64,000 nt of DNA, taken from Gemmatales bacterium (GTDB taxonomy: Bacteria > Planctomycetota > Planctomycetia > Gemmatales > Gemmataceae). Where the stretch lies: NCBI GenBank assembly GCA_026004675.1, contig BPJP01000006.1:124001-188000 (forward strand), written 5' to 3'. The position numbers and the translations under genes are program-made. The notes under the pieces are model-generated. The model was not told the origin of the DNA and searched no databases. It saw only the letters and a program-made list of their open reading frames with translations. Shown in pieces: positions 36,647 through 45,811 of the stretch. The stretch's first letter is position 1. Each line of letters begins with the position of its first letter.

Positions 36647-38734
36647 ATGTCTCAGACAGCGTACGACCGCCATAGTTACGACCGCCATCGTCGGCGAGCC
36701 GCTGAAGCGCAACGGCAACAATCGCTCCAAGGCCGAGACATTGGCGAAATACCAGAGCCTGCGAACCCTACCAGGCGGCGGAAAGCGACCGACTCTCTGC
36801 TTCGTTTCTGTGAATCGTATTTCCCTCATCGTTTCCGTCTCGCCTGGTCTTCGGACCATTTGAGGGTGATCGACCGGCTTGAGCACGCGGTGTTGCATGG
36901 CGGTCTTTTTGCCCTGGCGATGCCTCGCGGGTCGGGAAAAACCACTTTGTGCGAGGTCGCTTGTATTTGGGCCACCTTTTGCGGTCACCGTGAATTCGTG
37001 GCTTTGATTGGTGCCAGCAAAGCGCACGCGCTCGAAATGATGGCTTCGATCCAATCGGAAGTTGAGACGAATGAGCTGCTCGCGGAAGACTGGCCAGAGG
37101 TGTGCGTCCCAATTCAGCGGTTAGAAGGAATAGGGAACCGCTGCCGAGGCCAACTCTATAAAGGCAGGCGAACCCAAATCATTTGGAAACGTGATGAGAT
37201 CGTTCTACCCACGATCTCACACTCAAAGGCGTCCGGCTGCATCCTTCGTGTCGCTGGGATCACGGGGCGAATTCGCGGCATGAAATTCGCGCGACCAGAC
37301 GGTCGCAACGTGCGTCCTTCGTTGGTCATTATCGACGATCCGCAGACCGATAAGTCGGCCCGCAGCTTGTCTCAGATAGAGCAACGCGAAAAAGTCATTG
37401 CTGGTGCGATCCTTGGCCTTGCTGGGCCTGGAGAAAAAATCGCAGCAGTCTGCCCCTGCACTGTCGTTCGCCCAGGCGATCTCGCTGATCGAATACTCGA
37501 CCGGGAAATCCACCCCGAATGGCAGGGCGAGCGCATGAAGCTGCTTTACGCCTTTCCGAAAAATGAGCAACTTTGGCTCGAATACGCAGAAATCCGTAAT
37601 CACGAGCTTCGCAATGGTGGCGATGGACGAGAGGCGACAAGATTCTACGCTGCGAACCGCTCAGAAATGGATTTTGGCGCTGTGGTTGCCTGGCCGGAGA
37701 GAAAACAGCCGGACGAACTCAGCGCGATTCAGCACGCGATGAATCTCTACCTCACGGACAAATACGCCTTCGCTGCCGAGTATCAAAACGAGCCGCTCGC
37801 CGAAGAAGCCGAAGCGGGCCAGCTGAAGGCCGAGCAGATAGCCGCCCGAGTCAACGGCTTGCCACGCCGAACCGTGCCTCTCAACGCCTCGCGATTGACC
37901 TGTTACGTTGACGTGCAGCAAAAGGCTCTTTTCTACGTCGTGGCGGCCTGGTCGGAGGATTTCACTGGCGCGGTGATCGACTACGGCACATACCCCGACC
38001 AACAGAGGCGTTATTTCACTCTTAACGACCTTCAAAAAACCCTGTCTCGCGCCGCTTCTGGCTCAAGTTTGGAAGGATCGATCTATTTTGGTCTGGACCA
38101 GCTAGCCGACAGGCTGCTCGGAGTCGAGTGGCTGCGCGAAGACCAAACGGCGCTGCGGATCGAGCGCTGCTTGATCGATGCCAACTGGGGTGCGTCGACG
38201 GAGGTGATCTATACGTGGTCCAGAAGAACGCCGTATGCGGCGATTGTGATGCCCGCCCATGGCCGTTATGTTGGCGCGGCGTCGAAGCCCTGGAGCGAAT
38301 ACCAGAAAAAACCGGGGGAGCAACTGGGGCATCATTGGCTTATTTCTTCAGCATCTGGAAAACGGGCCAAACGCTATTGCTTGATCGACACAAACTACTG
38401 GAAGACGTTCGTGGCTGATCGTCTCTCGATGCCTATGAACGATAAAGGGGCACTCACTCTGTTCGGAAAACCCGGTGAAGACCATCGGCTTTTTGCCGAT
38501 CACTGCTGTTCTGAATTCAGGGTGCGCACGGAAGGGCGTGGGAGAATCGTTGACGAATGGAAAATTCGGCCGGAGAAATTCGATAATCATTGGTGGGATT
38601 GTCTGGTCGGATCGGCTGCCGCAGCGTCGATCCTTGGCAGCCGCGCTCCTGGTTCAGAAGAACCAGTCAAGACTCGCCGACGTGTCAAATGGAGTGAGGT
38701 GCAGCGAGCGAAGGGCGGAAACCCTCGCCTATAG
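36647..38734 (+). CDS. terL: Terminase large subunit
   Basis: A 695-residue DNA-packaging motor. The ATPase has MPRGSGKTT (Walker A, Lys98) and PSLVIIDDPQ (Walker B), with an ITGRIRG segment between. The nuclease half has TCYVDVQQKALFYVVAAW (first Asp) and later WWDCLVGSAAAASIL, typical of large subunits of the GpA/phage-terminase-6 type. ATG 36647 is chosen over the TTG at 36641. No small terminase is recognised; the 60-codon frame at 36494 overlaps the start but has no motif. The portal follows after a small gene, the standard order. Confidence 0.9.
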   Translation: MSQTAYDRHSYDRHRRRAAEAQRQQSLQGRDIGEIPEPANPTRRRKATDSLLRFCESYFPHRFRLAWSSDHLRVIDRLEHAVLHGGLFALAMPRGSGKTTLCEVACIWATFCGHREFVALIGASKAHALEMMASIQSEVETNELLAEDWPEVCVPIQRLEGIGNRCRGQLYKGRRTQIIWKRDEIVLPTISHSKASGCILRVAGITGRIRGMKFARPDGRNVRPSLVIIDDPQTDKSARSLSQIEQREKVIAGAILGLAGPGEKIAAVCPCTVVRPGDLADRILDREIHPEWQGERMKLLYAFPKNEQLWLEYAEIRNHELRNGGDGREATRFYAANRSEMDFGAVVAWPERKQPDELSAIQHAMNLYLTDKYAFAAEYQNEPLAEEAEAGQLKAEQIAARVNGLPRRTVPLNASRLTCYVDVQQKALFYVVAAWSEDFTGAVIDYGTYPDQQRRYFTLNDLQKTLSRAASGSSLEGSIYFGLDQLADRLLGVEWLREDQTALRIERCLIDANWGASTEVIYTWSRRTPYAAIVMPAHGRYVGAASKPWSEYQKKPGEQLGHHWLISSASGKRAKRYCLIDTNYWKTFVADRLSMPMNDKGALTLFGKPGEDHRLFADHCCSEFRVRTEGRGRIVDEWKIRPEKFDNHWWDCLVGSAAAASILGSRAPGSEEPVKTRRRVKWSEVQRAKGGNPRL

Positions 38735-38753
38735 CCTCGATCTACCAGAATAG
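38716..38753 (+). repeat. Second fragment of a winged-helix gene 3' end
   Basis: This reads AETLAYSLDLPE and stop in a frame different from the terminase it overlaps. Its neighbour 36062-36108 is the closest copy, sharing GCGGAAACCCTCG. It overlaps the C-terminal codons and stop of terL. Confidence 0.4.
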
Positions 38754-38937
38754 ACGCAGAGCAATCCAAGAACGCAAATCGGGTGCGGGTGACGATATGA
38801 CGCGCACGCCTTCCTCCTCTTGTTTTGGTGCCGAAACGGTATCGAAACAGTTCAACCGTTCCATCGGTCTCGTTTTTTGACTTCGGATAAGCCGATCGTC
38901 CACACTCAGATCACAAAACTCCAAAGGAACAGGAACG

Positions 38938-39129
38938 ATGGCCGACCTTTCCAGCGAAATCGAGACCAACGCTCAGGGACCGAAGCAAGTCACAGCGGAC
39001 GGTCTGACGGTTGAGCAGCACTCTTTGCCCGATCAGATCGCCGCCGAGCAGCACCTGAAGAGCAAAGACGCGATCAAGAAAAAGCATCGCGGTTTGCGGT
39101 TCACTCGTCTTTCTCCGCCGGAGGCGTAA
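38938..39129 (+). CDS. Small protein between terminase and portal
   Basis: A 63-residue protein, TADGLTVEQHSLPDQIAAEQHLKSKDAIKKKHRGLRFTRLSPPEA. Small genes at this position in lambda-type phages are head-completion or gpW-like proteins, and the helix-loop-helix pattern is consistent, but no firm family match is visible. GGAACAGGAACG precedes the start, and its stop abuts the portal start. Confidence 0.65.
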   Translation: MADLSSEIETNAQGPKQVTADGLTVEQHSLPDQIAAEQHLKSKDAIKKKHRGLRFTRLSPPEA

Positions 39130-40572
39130 TTGTTCGCGTGGCTGAAAAGACTGTTTCGCGGCAAGCCGGCGGCGAAAAAAACCGGCGGTTTTCGCCTGCG
39201 CTCCCGCTACGACGCGGCTGAGGACCGCGAAGACAACCGCCGACACTGGCTAAACGCGGATAATCTTTCAGCGGACGGGGCGAATTCTCCAAGCGTTCGC
39301 AAAACGCTGCGAGAAAGAGCCAGATACGAATTCGCGAACAATTCCTATTGCAATGGCATCCTCACGTCGCTGGCCAACGACCTTGTTGGCGTCGGTCCGA
39401 CTTTGCAGGTCCAGATCGACGATGCCAACGCCCGCAGGCAAATTGAGACCGCCTTCTGGGAGTGGGCCGAAGCCGTGCGCCTGGCGGAAAAATTGCGCAC
39501 GCTCAAATTGGCGAAAACCCGCGACGGCGAGGGCCTGGCCCTGCTGGTCACAAACGACGCTCTGCCGACGAGCGTCAAACTCGACGTCCAACCGTTTGAA
39601 ACGGACCGATTGACAACGCCAGACCCTCTCTTCAAGCCTCCGGATGGGTTTTACTGGGTCGATGGAATCGTCTTCGACAGTGCAGGCAACCCAGTCGAAT
39701 ATCACATTCTCAGGGTCCACCCTGGCGACGCCTTTTTCTTCACGAACGACTACGACCGCGTTCCAGCCAGATCGGTCTTGCACTGGTATCGCGTGGACCG
39801 TCCCGGCCAAAGTCGGGGAATTCCTGAAATCACGCCGGCGTTGCCGCTCTTCGCCCAACTGAGGCGCTACACGCTGGCGGTTTTAAGCGCGGCTGAAGCG
39901 GTCGCTGAGATGGGCGCGATTCTGCTCGAATCGACGGCCAATCCGGACGACGAAACCGAAGAGCCAGAGCCGTTCGACAAACTCGAACTCGAACGGGGCA
40001 TGATGACGACGCTGCCGGCTGGCATGAAGGCGTCGCAAATGAGGCCGGAACAGCCGGCAACCACATACGGAGATTTCAAAAACCATCTGTTGCGGGAAAT
40101 CGGTCGCTGCCTCGGAACTACGTTCAACGTGGTATCCGGCGATTCATCGAGCTACAACTACTCGTCTGCGCGGCTCGACCACTTGCTTTATCGCAGTCTT
40201 TTGAACGTGGAGCGAGATCATTGCCGGTGCCGCGTGCTGGAGCCGATCTTCCGAGCGTGGCTGGACGAGGCGGCGAATATCCCCGGTCTACTGCCCAGAG
40301 GTGTATCGATCGGCAACCTCCCGCATTCGTGGTACTGGCCCGGATTCGCGACGATCGACCCGATCAAAGAGGCCAAAGGAAACACGGAGGCGCTGGCCAA
40401 CCATACCACCACGCTCGCCGAGCTGCTTGCTGCTGAGGGGCTGGACTGGGAAGAGGTACTGGAGCAGAGAGCCAGGGAAATCCAGCGGATGCGCGAGCTT
40501 GGTTTGACTCCGGCTGAGCCGATTTCGGATACTTCTGCCCTGGACACAGAGGAGGCGAATCGTGCCGGATAA
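39130..40572 (+). CDS. Lambda-type portal protein
   Basis: A 480-residue portal. RKTLRERARYEFANNSYCNGILTSLANDLVG is the typical N-terminus, and PLFAQLRRYTLAVLSAAEAVAEMGAILLES and GRCLGTTFNVVSGDSSSYNYSSARL the conserved core of lambda B-type portals. TTG 39130 is the only start in frame near the end of the small gene and has GGAGG 7 nt upstream. It forms the dodecameric ring through which DNA passes. Confidence 0.9.
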   Translation: MFAWLKRLFRGKPAAKKTGGFRLRSRYDAAEDREDNRRHWLNADNLSADGANSPSVRKTLRERARYEFANNSYCNGILTSLANDLVGVGPTLQVQIDDANARRQIETAFWEWAEAVRLAEKLRTLKLAKTRDGEGLALLVTNDALPTSVKLDVQPFETDRLTTPDPLFKPPDGFYWVDGIVFDSAGNPVEYHILRVHPGDAFFFTNDYDRVPARSVLHWYRVDRPGQSRGIPEITPALPLFAQLRRYTLAVLSAAEAVAEMGAILLESTANPDDETEEPEPFDKLELERGMMTTLPAGMKASQMRPEQPATTYGDFKNHLLREIGRCLGTTFNVVSGDSSSYNYSSARLDHLLYRSLLNVERDHCRCRVLEPIFRAWLDEAANIPGLLPRGVSIGNLPHSWYWPGFATIDPIKEAKGNTEALANHTTTLAELLAAEGLDWEEVLEQRAREIQRMRELGLTPAEPISDTSALDTEEANRAG

Positions 40573-42997
40573 GCTGCTTTTGCACGTCCCTTATTTTCGC
40601 CGGCTCAGCGATTACGTCGGCTTGTGGGCGATCGAGCAACGAGCCGGGGCTTGGCTCTGGCGGCTGGTGAACGAACTCGACGACGCGCATTTCCACCAGC
40701 AATCGCCCAAACCGATCTCCGCTCTGGAAAAAATTTCGGTGGGCGGAGGCAAAAACGTCGCCGTCGTCCTGATCACTGGCACGCTGATGAAATCGGTCCC
40801 GTCTTTTACTTCAGGATCGTCGAGCGTCCAGCTTCGTCGAGATATCCGAAAAGCCGCGAACGATCCTGACGTGTCCGCAATTCTTTTGGCGATCGACTCG
40901 CCTGGCGGCACCGTGGCCGGAACCGACGACCTGGCGAAAGAGGTGCAAGCCGCAGCGAAGAAGAAACCCGTCTTCGCCCAGATCGAAGACCTCGGCGCCT
41001 CGGCGGCCTACTGGATCGCCAGCCAGGCCGACAAGGTTTTTGCCAATTCGCCGACGGCGCTTGTCGGCAGCATCGGCACGCTGCTTGGAATCTACGACGT
41101 CAGCCAGGCGGCGGAAAAAGAAGGCATCCGAGCGCTGGTTTTCGCCACCGGGCGCCTGAAAGGTGCGGGCTTCCCTGGAACAGAAGTGACCGAGGAACAA
41201 GAACGCTATTTCCAGAAGCTAGTCGACGAAACGCAAAAAACGTTCGACAGTGCCGTTCGCCGAGGCCGCCAGCTGACCGCAACACAACTCCAAGAGGTTC
41301 GCACGGGAGAAGTCTTCCCGGCTGAAGAGGCCACACGCTTGCGCCTGATCGACGGGATTCAGTCGATGGACGCAACGATCGAACAGCTATCGCGCCTGTC
41401 ACGATCGACAAATCAGAGAACTCCGACAAGAAGAGGAGAGGCACCAATGACCTTTGATACCTGGTTAGCGGAGAAAGGCTTCGACGCCGACGCATTGACG
41501 CCAAAGCAGCAAGCAAGCCTACTCGAGGTCTTCGAGCTGTCGAGCGCCAGCGGCGGACGGGAAACCAAGGAACAGGAAGCCGACCGGCTGAAAAAATTCC
41601 GCGAGGAATTGGCGGCTGAGACCGAGCGCGTTCATCAGATTCGATCCCTGTGCGCGACAAACGGCTATCCGCAATACAACGGCGAACCGCTCGACGCGGT
41701 GGCGATTCGCGAGGGTTGGGACACGAATCGCGTGGAATTGGAAATCCTGCGACGGTCCAGACCGGCGTCGCCGGCGATTATCAGCCGGTCACACGAGCGC
41801 GACTGCACTGCTGAGGCCTTACTCGGGGCCGTGCTGCTTCGTGGCGGCCTTCAGCTGGACCACCCGGCTTACCAGTCCTCTGCTGCTATGGCCATGAATA
41901 TCCCGTCCTGGCTGAGGCAACCGATCAACGCCGACCAGAGACAGCGAGCGATGGAAATGGCCCATCGCTTCAGCGATCTGTCGTTGATCGACCTTTGCCG
42001 TGAATGCGTCCGGCTCGACGGAAAAGACGTGCCCCATAACCGCAATGACCTGATCAAAGCGGCTTTCAGTGGCGGAACGCTCACGTCGATCTTCACCAAT
42101 TCGGCCAACCTGCAATTACTCGCGACCTACAGCGAAGCGCCCGACACGACGCAGGGCTGGACGAGAGAGACAGAAGTGCCGGATTTCAAACTGAATACTC
42201 GAGCCAGGTTGGCCAAAGGCCCGGATTTGGCGTTGCTGCCGCGTGGCGGGGAAGCCGATCACGCCAGCCGCAGCGATGCCGGCGAAACCTACTCGATCGC
42301 TCGCTATGCTAGGCAGTTCCAAGTCGACGAGCAGGACATCATCGACGACAGCCTGAACGCACTCGCGGATTTGCCGAGAGAATTCGGTCTGGCGGCCGCT
42401 CGCTTGCGTCCCGATCTGGTCTACTCGATCCTGCTGGCGAACCCAACACTGTCAGCGACTGGGCAGGCTCTTTTCTCGTCAAGTCAGCCCGAAAGCCAGA
42501 GCAACGTCTCGACGAGTGCCGCGCTTGCCGCCGCGACGCTGCGAACAGCCGTCGAGAGGATGATGATTCTTCAGGAAAACGGCGTGAACCTCAATTTGCG
42601 GCCAACGCATATCCTGGTACCGCCGTCCTTGCGGCACCTCGCTTTTGAGCTGACAAACTCCTCGCAAATTTTCCTGGCGGGAAGCACGGATGTCGAACGC
42701 GGCAATCTGAACGCTCTGCAAGCCGACGGGATTCTTCCAGTGTCCGACGCTCGGCTTCAGAACGGCGTCACCGATCCTCGGGATGGCACGGTTCGCGCCG
42801 GCAGCTCGACGACCTGGTTCTTGGCGTCAGCGATGGCGCATACGATCGAAGTCGCCTATCGACGAGGCACGGGTCGTTCGCCGGAAATCCGCAGCGGCCT
42901 TCTTGACAAAGGCCGATTCGGCATGTGGTTCGATGTCGTCTTGGACATCGGCGCTCAAGTGATGGATTGGCGTGGCTTCCACCGTGCGACCGCGTAA
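40562..42997 (+). CDS. S49 protease, scaffold and major capsid protein in one frame
   Basis: An 811-residue polyprotein from GTG 40562, overlapping the portal end. Residues about 55-285 are an S49 (SppA-like) serine protease: LLAIDSPGGTVAGTDDLAKE, and Ser147 in DLGASAAYWIAS. Residues about 300-410 are a charged scaffold-like helix (ASGGRETKEQEADRLKKFREELAAETERVHQI). Residues about 410-811 are a Mu gpT/HK97-like capsid: PRIVATE-type core TGWTRETEVPDFK, PTHILVPPSLRHLA and the end VVLDIGAQVMDWRGF. Usually these are two or three genes. An internal start at 41447 could give capsid alone. Confidence 0.88.
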   Translation: MPDKLLLHVPYFRRLSDYVGLWAIEQRAGAWLWRLVNELDDAHFHQQSPKPISALEKISVGGGKNVAVVLITGTLMKSVPSFTSGSSSVQLRRDIRKAANDPDVSAILLAIDSPGGTVAGTDDLAKEVQAAAKKKPVFAQIEDLGASAAYWIASQADKVFANSPTALVGSIGTLLGIYDVSQAAEKEGIRALVFATGRLKGAGFPGTEVTEEQERYFQKLVDETQKTFDSAVRRGRQLTATQLQEVRTGEVFPAEEATRLRLIDGIQSMDATIEQLSRLSRSTNQRTPTRRGEAPMTFDTWLAEKGFDADALTPKQQASLLEVFELSSASGGRETKEQEADRLKKFREELAAETERVHQIRSLCATNGYPQYNGEPLDAVAIREGWDTNRVELEILRRSRPASPAIISRSHERDCTAEALLGAVLLRGGLQLDHPAYQSSAAMAMNIPSWLRQPINADQRQRAMEMAHRFSDLSLIDLCRECVRLDGKDVPHNRNDLIKAAFSGGTLTSIFTNSANLQLLATYSEAPDTTQGWTRETEVPDFKLNTRARLAKGPDLALLPRGGEADHASRSDAGETYSIARYARQFQVDEQDIIDDSLNALADLPREFGLAAARLRPDLVYSILLANPTLSATGQALFSSSQPESQSNVSTSAALAAATLRTAVERMMILQENGVNLNLRPTHILVPPSLRHLAFELTNSSQIFLAGSTDVERGNLNALQADGILPVSDARLQNGVTDPRDGTVRAGSSTTWFLASAMAHTIEVAYRRGTGRSPEIRSGLLDKGRFGMWFDVVLDIGAQVMDWRGFHRATA
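41431..41449 (+). promoter_or_regulatory. Internal ribosome site and nested start for scaffold-capsid
   Basis: AAGAGGAGAGGCACCA precedes ATG 41447 in the S49-capsid frame, with AGGAG 8 nt before the ATG. Translation from it gives a 516-residue scaffold-capsid product (M at residue 296 of the full protein), a layout like lambda C/Nu3. Confidence 0.6.
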
Positions 42998-43010
42998 TCG
43001 AGAGGGAGAG

Positions 43011-43220
43011 ATGAAAAAATATATCTTTACTCGCGATGTCGCCGTCGAACGCAAGCTGTATCACGCCGGCGACGTGATCGACGATGGCGACCTTGAACGC
43101 GGTCAACTCGATACCTGTTTGCGGCGGGCTCTACTTCGTGAATATCAGCCGCACGAATCGACTGTGTCGTCTCAAAAATCAGACAAGAAACAAAAAGAGA
43201 ACCACGTTAGGGAGAAATAA
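43011..43220 (+). CDS. Small phage structural-region protein
   Basis: A 69-residue protein, MKKYIFTRDVAVERKLYHAGDVIDDGDLERG..., with GGGAGAG upstream. VxxxxKLYxAGDVID resembles the short N-terminal beta domain found in head-decoration genes, then a helical, Lys-rich end. It lies between capsid and DUF2190 genes. Function unknown. Confidence 0.6.
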   Translation: MKKYIFTRDVAVERKLYHAGDVIDDGDLERGQLDTCLRRALLREYQPHESTVSSQKSDKKQKENHVREK

Positions 43221-43223
43221 CCA

Positions 43224-44183
43224 ATGGCCGAAGCCACAATCTTACGCGAGCGGCACGATATGCGGCTGACGGCAGCAGCGGCGATTGCGTCCGGCGAAGT
43301 CTACCAGTTGCCGGACGGCCGGGCTGGAGTCTATTGCGGGCTGAACGCCGCATCGTCAGGCGATCGCGTCAAATTCGCCACGTCCGGGCAGTTCACGGTC
43401 GCCAAGGCGTCCAATGTGGAAGTCATCGACGGCGCTCCCCTCTGGTGGGACCACAGTGCCAACGCCGCGACGCCAGTACCGCAATTCGGCAGCCGAGATT
43501 TCTTTATCGGGTCTGCTGTCGGCGATGCCGCGGCATCCGCCTCGACCTGCGTCGTGAATCTGAACGTCAAGCCGGAGTACATCGTCGACATCAATGGCGT
43601 GATCGGTGGCGGTGGCGGCGATACTGTTACCGTGCAAACCACCGGATCGCCGAGCGTCGTAAGCCGAGGCGGCATGACGATCTTCGCCTTCGACACGACA
43701 GCTGAGGCGCAGAAAGTCGATTGGCTCAGCCGGCGGTCTTTTGACGTCGCCTCGAACTGGATTCTCGAAGCGATGGTCGAAGTCGCCACGGCCCCGAACA
43801 ACGTTGCCGCCGACGTGGACATCGGCGTTGCTAGCGGTACGCACGCCAGCGATTTCGAGTCGATCGCCGAGTTCGCAGCGATCCATCTCGACGGCGGCGA
43901 CACCAATATCGATGCCCATTCGGACGACGGTACGACCGACGTTGCCCCAGTCGACACGACAATCGACTGGACCGCTGGCACGCCATTCCACATCGCGATC
44001 GATGGACGTGATCATACGAACGTGAAGTTCTACGTAAACGGCGTGAGGGTCGCGTCGGGCACAACGTTTAAGTTGACCGCTGCGAGCGGACCGTTGAAAG
44101 CGATCTTCCACGCTGAGAAAGGCGCCAATAGCACGCCTGGCGTCTTCGAGGTGGATATGCTCCGCGTTCGAATTCAGGAATAA
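43224..44183 (+). CDS. DUF2190-type decoration protein with C-terminal jelly-roll
   Basis: A 319-residue protein. Residues 1-110 (ILRERHDMRLTAAAAIASGEVYQLPDGRAGVYCG..., FFIGSAVGDAAASASTCVVNLN) match DUF2190, a small capsid-cement fold. Residues about 120-319 are a beta-sandwich with VDWLSRRSFDVASNWILEAMVEV and TPFHIAIDGRDHTNVKFYVNGVRVASG, like a concanavalin/LamG-type domain. The second domain may sit on the outside of the capsid. It is well beyond the usual DUF2190 length. Confidence 0.72.
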   Translation: MAEATILRERHDMRLTAAAAIASGEVYQLPDGRAGVYCGLNAASSGDRVKFATSGQFTVAKASNVEVIDGAPLWWDHSANAATPVPQFGSRDFFIGSAVGDAAASASTCVVNLNVKPEYIVDINGVIGGGGGDTVTVQTTGSPSVVSRGGMTIFAFDTTAEAQKVDWLSRRSFDVASNWILEAMVEVATAPNNVAADVDIGVASGTHASDFESIAEFAAIHLDGGDTNIDAHSDDGTTDVAPVDTTIDWTAGTPFHIAIDGRDHTNVKFYVNGVRVASGTTFKLTAASGPLKAIFHAEKGANSTPGVFEVDMLRVRIQE

Positions 44184-44195
44184 TGCGGTGATTTT

Positions 44196-44825
44196 ATGGC
44201 GCGAGAAATCCAAGAAGGTTCGATCAAGCAAGAAGTCCTCCTCGACCGGCACTGCAGCCAGGCGATGGCGCTACAACGGTCCAAATTGGCGCAGCGTGTG
44301 CTTGGGATCGACCATGTCCCGCTCACACGCTGCCGCGTCTGGGATGCCTTGCACACGAATCTGCCAGGTACGCCAGCTGCCGACGACCTCGGTCTTGTCA
44401 CCGGAACGCTCGGAACGGACGCCCCTCGCATCGAAACTGGCGACCTGAAAGCCGCCGGGCCTACGACACGCTATTGTCGCTTTCAGGTCGCGCTACCCGA
44501 AGACTACGAAGCTGGTGAAACCATCAACCTGGTCGTCTATGCCGGTATGCGCACAACGGTCGCTGACGTATCAGCGACGCTCGACGCTGAAGCCTATCTC
44601 GTGAACAAAACGACCGGCGGGGTCGGTTCCGACCTGGTGACGACCTCGGCCATTGACATCAACCAGCTCAACCCGGCGAAGCGGACCTTCACGATCAACC
44701 CGTCCGGACTGGTCGCCGGCGATTTGCTCGATATCCGCCTTGCGATCGCGATCAATGACGCCGCCACCGCGACCGCCGTGATCGGCGTTATCGCCGCGAT
44801 CGAGTTGCACAGCGATAGGAGATAA
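44196..44825 (+). CDS. Phage structural protein, beta-rich
   Basis: A 209-residue protein that I do not recognise by family. It looks like a virion protein: RYCRFQVALPEDYEAGETINLVVYAGM and PSGLVAGDLLDIRLAIAINDAATA are strand-rich, and the composition is acidic. It sits in an uninterrupted head-gene cluster, with 2 bp to the next gene. Confidence 0.65.
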   Translation: MAREIQEGSIKQEVLLDRHCSQAMALQRSKLAQRVLGIDHVPLTRCRVWDALHTNLPGTPAADDLGLVTGTLGTDAPRIETGDLKAAGPTTRYCRFQVALPEDYEAGETINLVVYAGMRTTVADVSATLDAEAYLVNKTTGGVGSDLVTTSAIDINQLNPAKRTFTINPSGLVAGDLLDIRLAIAINDAATATAVIGVIAAIELHSDRR

Positions 44826-44827
44826 AG

Positions 44828-45160
44828 ATGGCGCTCTTGACTGCGAAAGTCGCCAGTCGTTCAGGGGTCGATTTGAGTCCTGTCGCCGCCAATGCCGGTG
44901 GCGATGAATTTGTGAACAACGGGCGCGAGCTGCTTTACATCAAAAACGCTTCTGGGTCGAGCATTACCTTGACTGTCCAGACGCCCGTCACGGTCGACGG
45001 TCTGGCCGTTTCTGACCGGCAGATCACGGTGGGAGCGGGCGAGGAGAAAATTATCGGGCCGTTCCCCAAGGGAACGTACAACGACGGCAACGGTCATGTG
45101 CAGCTGAGTTATTCCGCCGTAACGAGCGTCACCGTTTCCGTGATCGATCCTGGCAGCTAA
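44828..45160 (+). CDS. Small beta-sandwich virion protein
   Basis: A 110-residue protein, LTAKVASRSGVDLSPVAANAGGDEFVNNGRELLYIKNASGSSITLTVQ..., with Ig-like strand rhythm and no Cys. The pattern GGDEFxNNGxELLxIxNxSGSSITLTV is common in phage head and tail-fibre base proteins. A decoration or connector role is inferred from location. Confidence 0.65.
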   Translation: MALLTAKVASRSGVDLSPVAANAGGDEFVNNGRELLYIKNASGSSITLTVQTPVTVDGLAVSDRQITVGAGEEKIIGPFPKGTYNDGNGHVQLSYSAVTSVTVSVIDPGS

Positions 45161-45171
45161 GGAGGTGCGAC

Positions 45172-45435
45172 GTGGGGCCAATGCAGACGCCGACTAGCCG
45201 GCTCCGTCGCCAACTCGAATACGCTGGTGGCGACAAAGTGCCAGATGGACGTTACGTGCTCGTTCACGCGAGCGACGTGGTGGCGGCGTGCGACGAACTC
45301 CAAGCCAGGGCTCTCGAGCCTGAGCGTTTGCGCGAAATCAGTGAAGGGTCGCGCCGTGTAGGCGGCATGGTGCTGATTCAGGCTGAAGCGATCCGCAAAA
45401 TCCTTTACGAAGCCGACCTGCAGACCGATGGCTGA
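45172..45435 (+). CDS. Head-tail connector region protein
   Basis: An 87-residue protein, GTG 45172, with RRLYVLVHASDVVAACDELQARALEPERLREISEG and a helical C-terminus. It overlaps the next gene by 8 bp. No family assigned; the order is that of a head-tail connector set. Confidence 0.55.
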   Translation: MGPMQTPTSRLRRQLEYAGGDKVPDGRYVLVHASDVVAACDELQARALEPERLREISEGSRRVGGMVLIQAEAIRKILYEADLQTDG

Positions 45436-45811
45436 TCTCTTACAAAAAGCTGCTTCCTGGCTGAATGACCGGCTCAAAGAGTCGGCTTCCACTATCGTCG
45501 AATATCGCCGGGGATCGAGCACGATCAGCGAGCTTAAGGCGACGGTAGGCCAGTCGCTGCTGCGCCTGAGCGATGAAGTCGGCGGCGTCCAGATCGAACG
45601 GACGGACGCCGATTTCCTCATTGCTGCCGCCGACCTCGATGCTGGCGGGATCGCTTCGCCGCCGCAACGTGGCGACGTGATTGCCCGAACGGTCGGCAAC
45701 ACAACCTACTTATACGAAGTCCGCACCTTCGGCAGCGAACCGGAATGGCGATGGAGCGATCCTCACCACGTCCTCGTTCGCGTGCACACGAAATTGATCG
45801 GAACGGAGTGA
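45428..45811 (+). CDS. Phage head-tail joining protein candidate
   Basis: A 127-residue protein. RLKESASTIVEYRRGSSTISELKATVGQSLLRLSDE and DADFLIAAADLDAGGIASPPQRGDVIAR fit the small head-tail joining (gp7/gpII-like) proteins, with an N-terminal helix and a beta-barrel after it. It overlaps its two neighbours by 1-8 bp, so it is tightly translated with them. Confidence 0.65.
   Translation: MADLLQKAASWLNDRLKESASTIVEYRRGSSTISELKATVGQSLLRLSDEVGGVQIERTDADFLIAAADLDAGGIASPPQRGDVIARTVGNTTYLYEVRTFGSEPEWRWSDPHHVLVRVHTKLIGTE

Noticed and set aside
36494-36675. 60-codon frame (MSSMKSYLNHPEKSS...) as a small terminase
   Set aside because: No HTH or known motif, and it overlaps the terL start in another frame.
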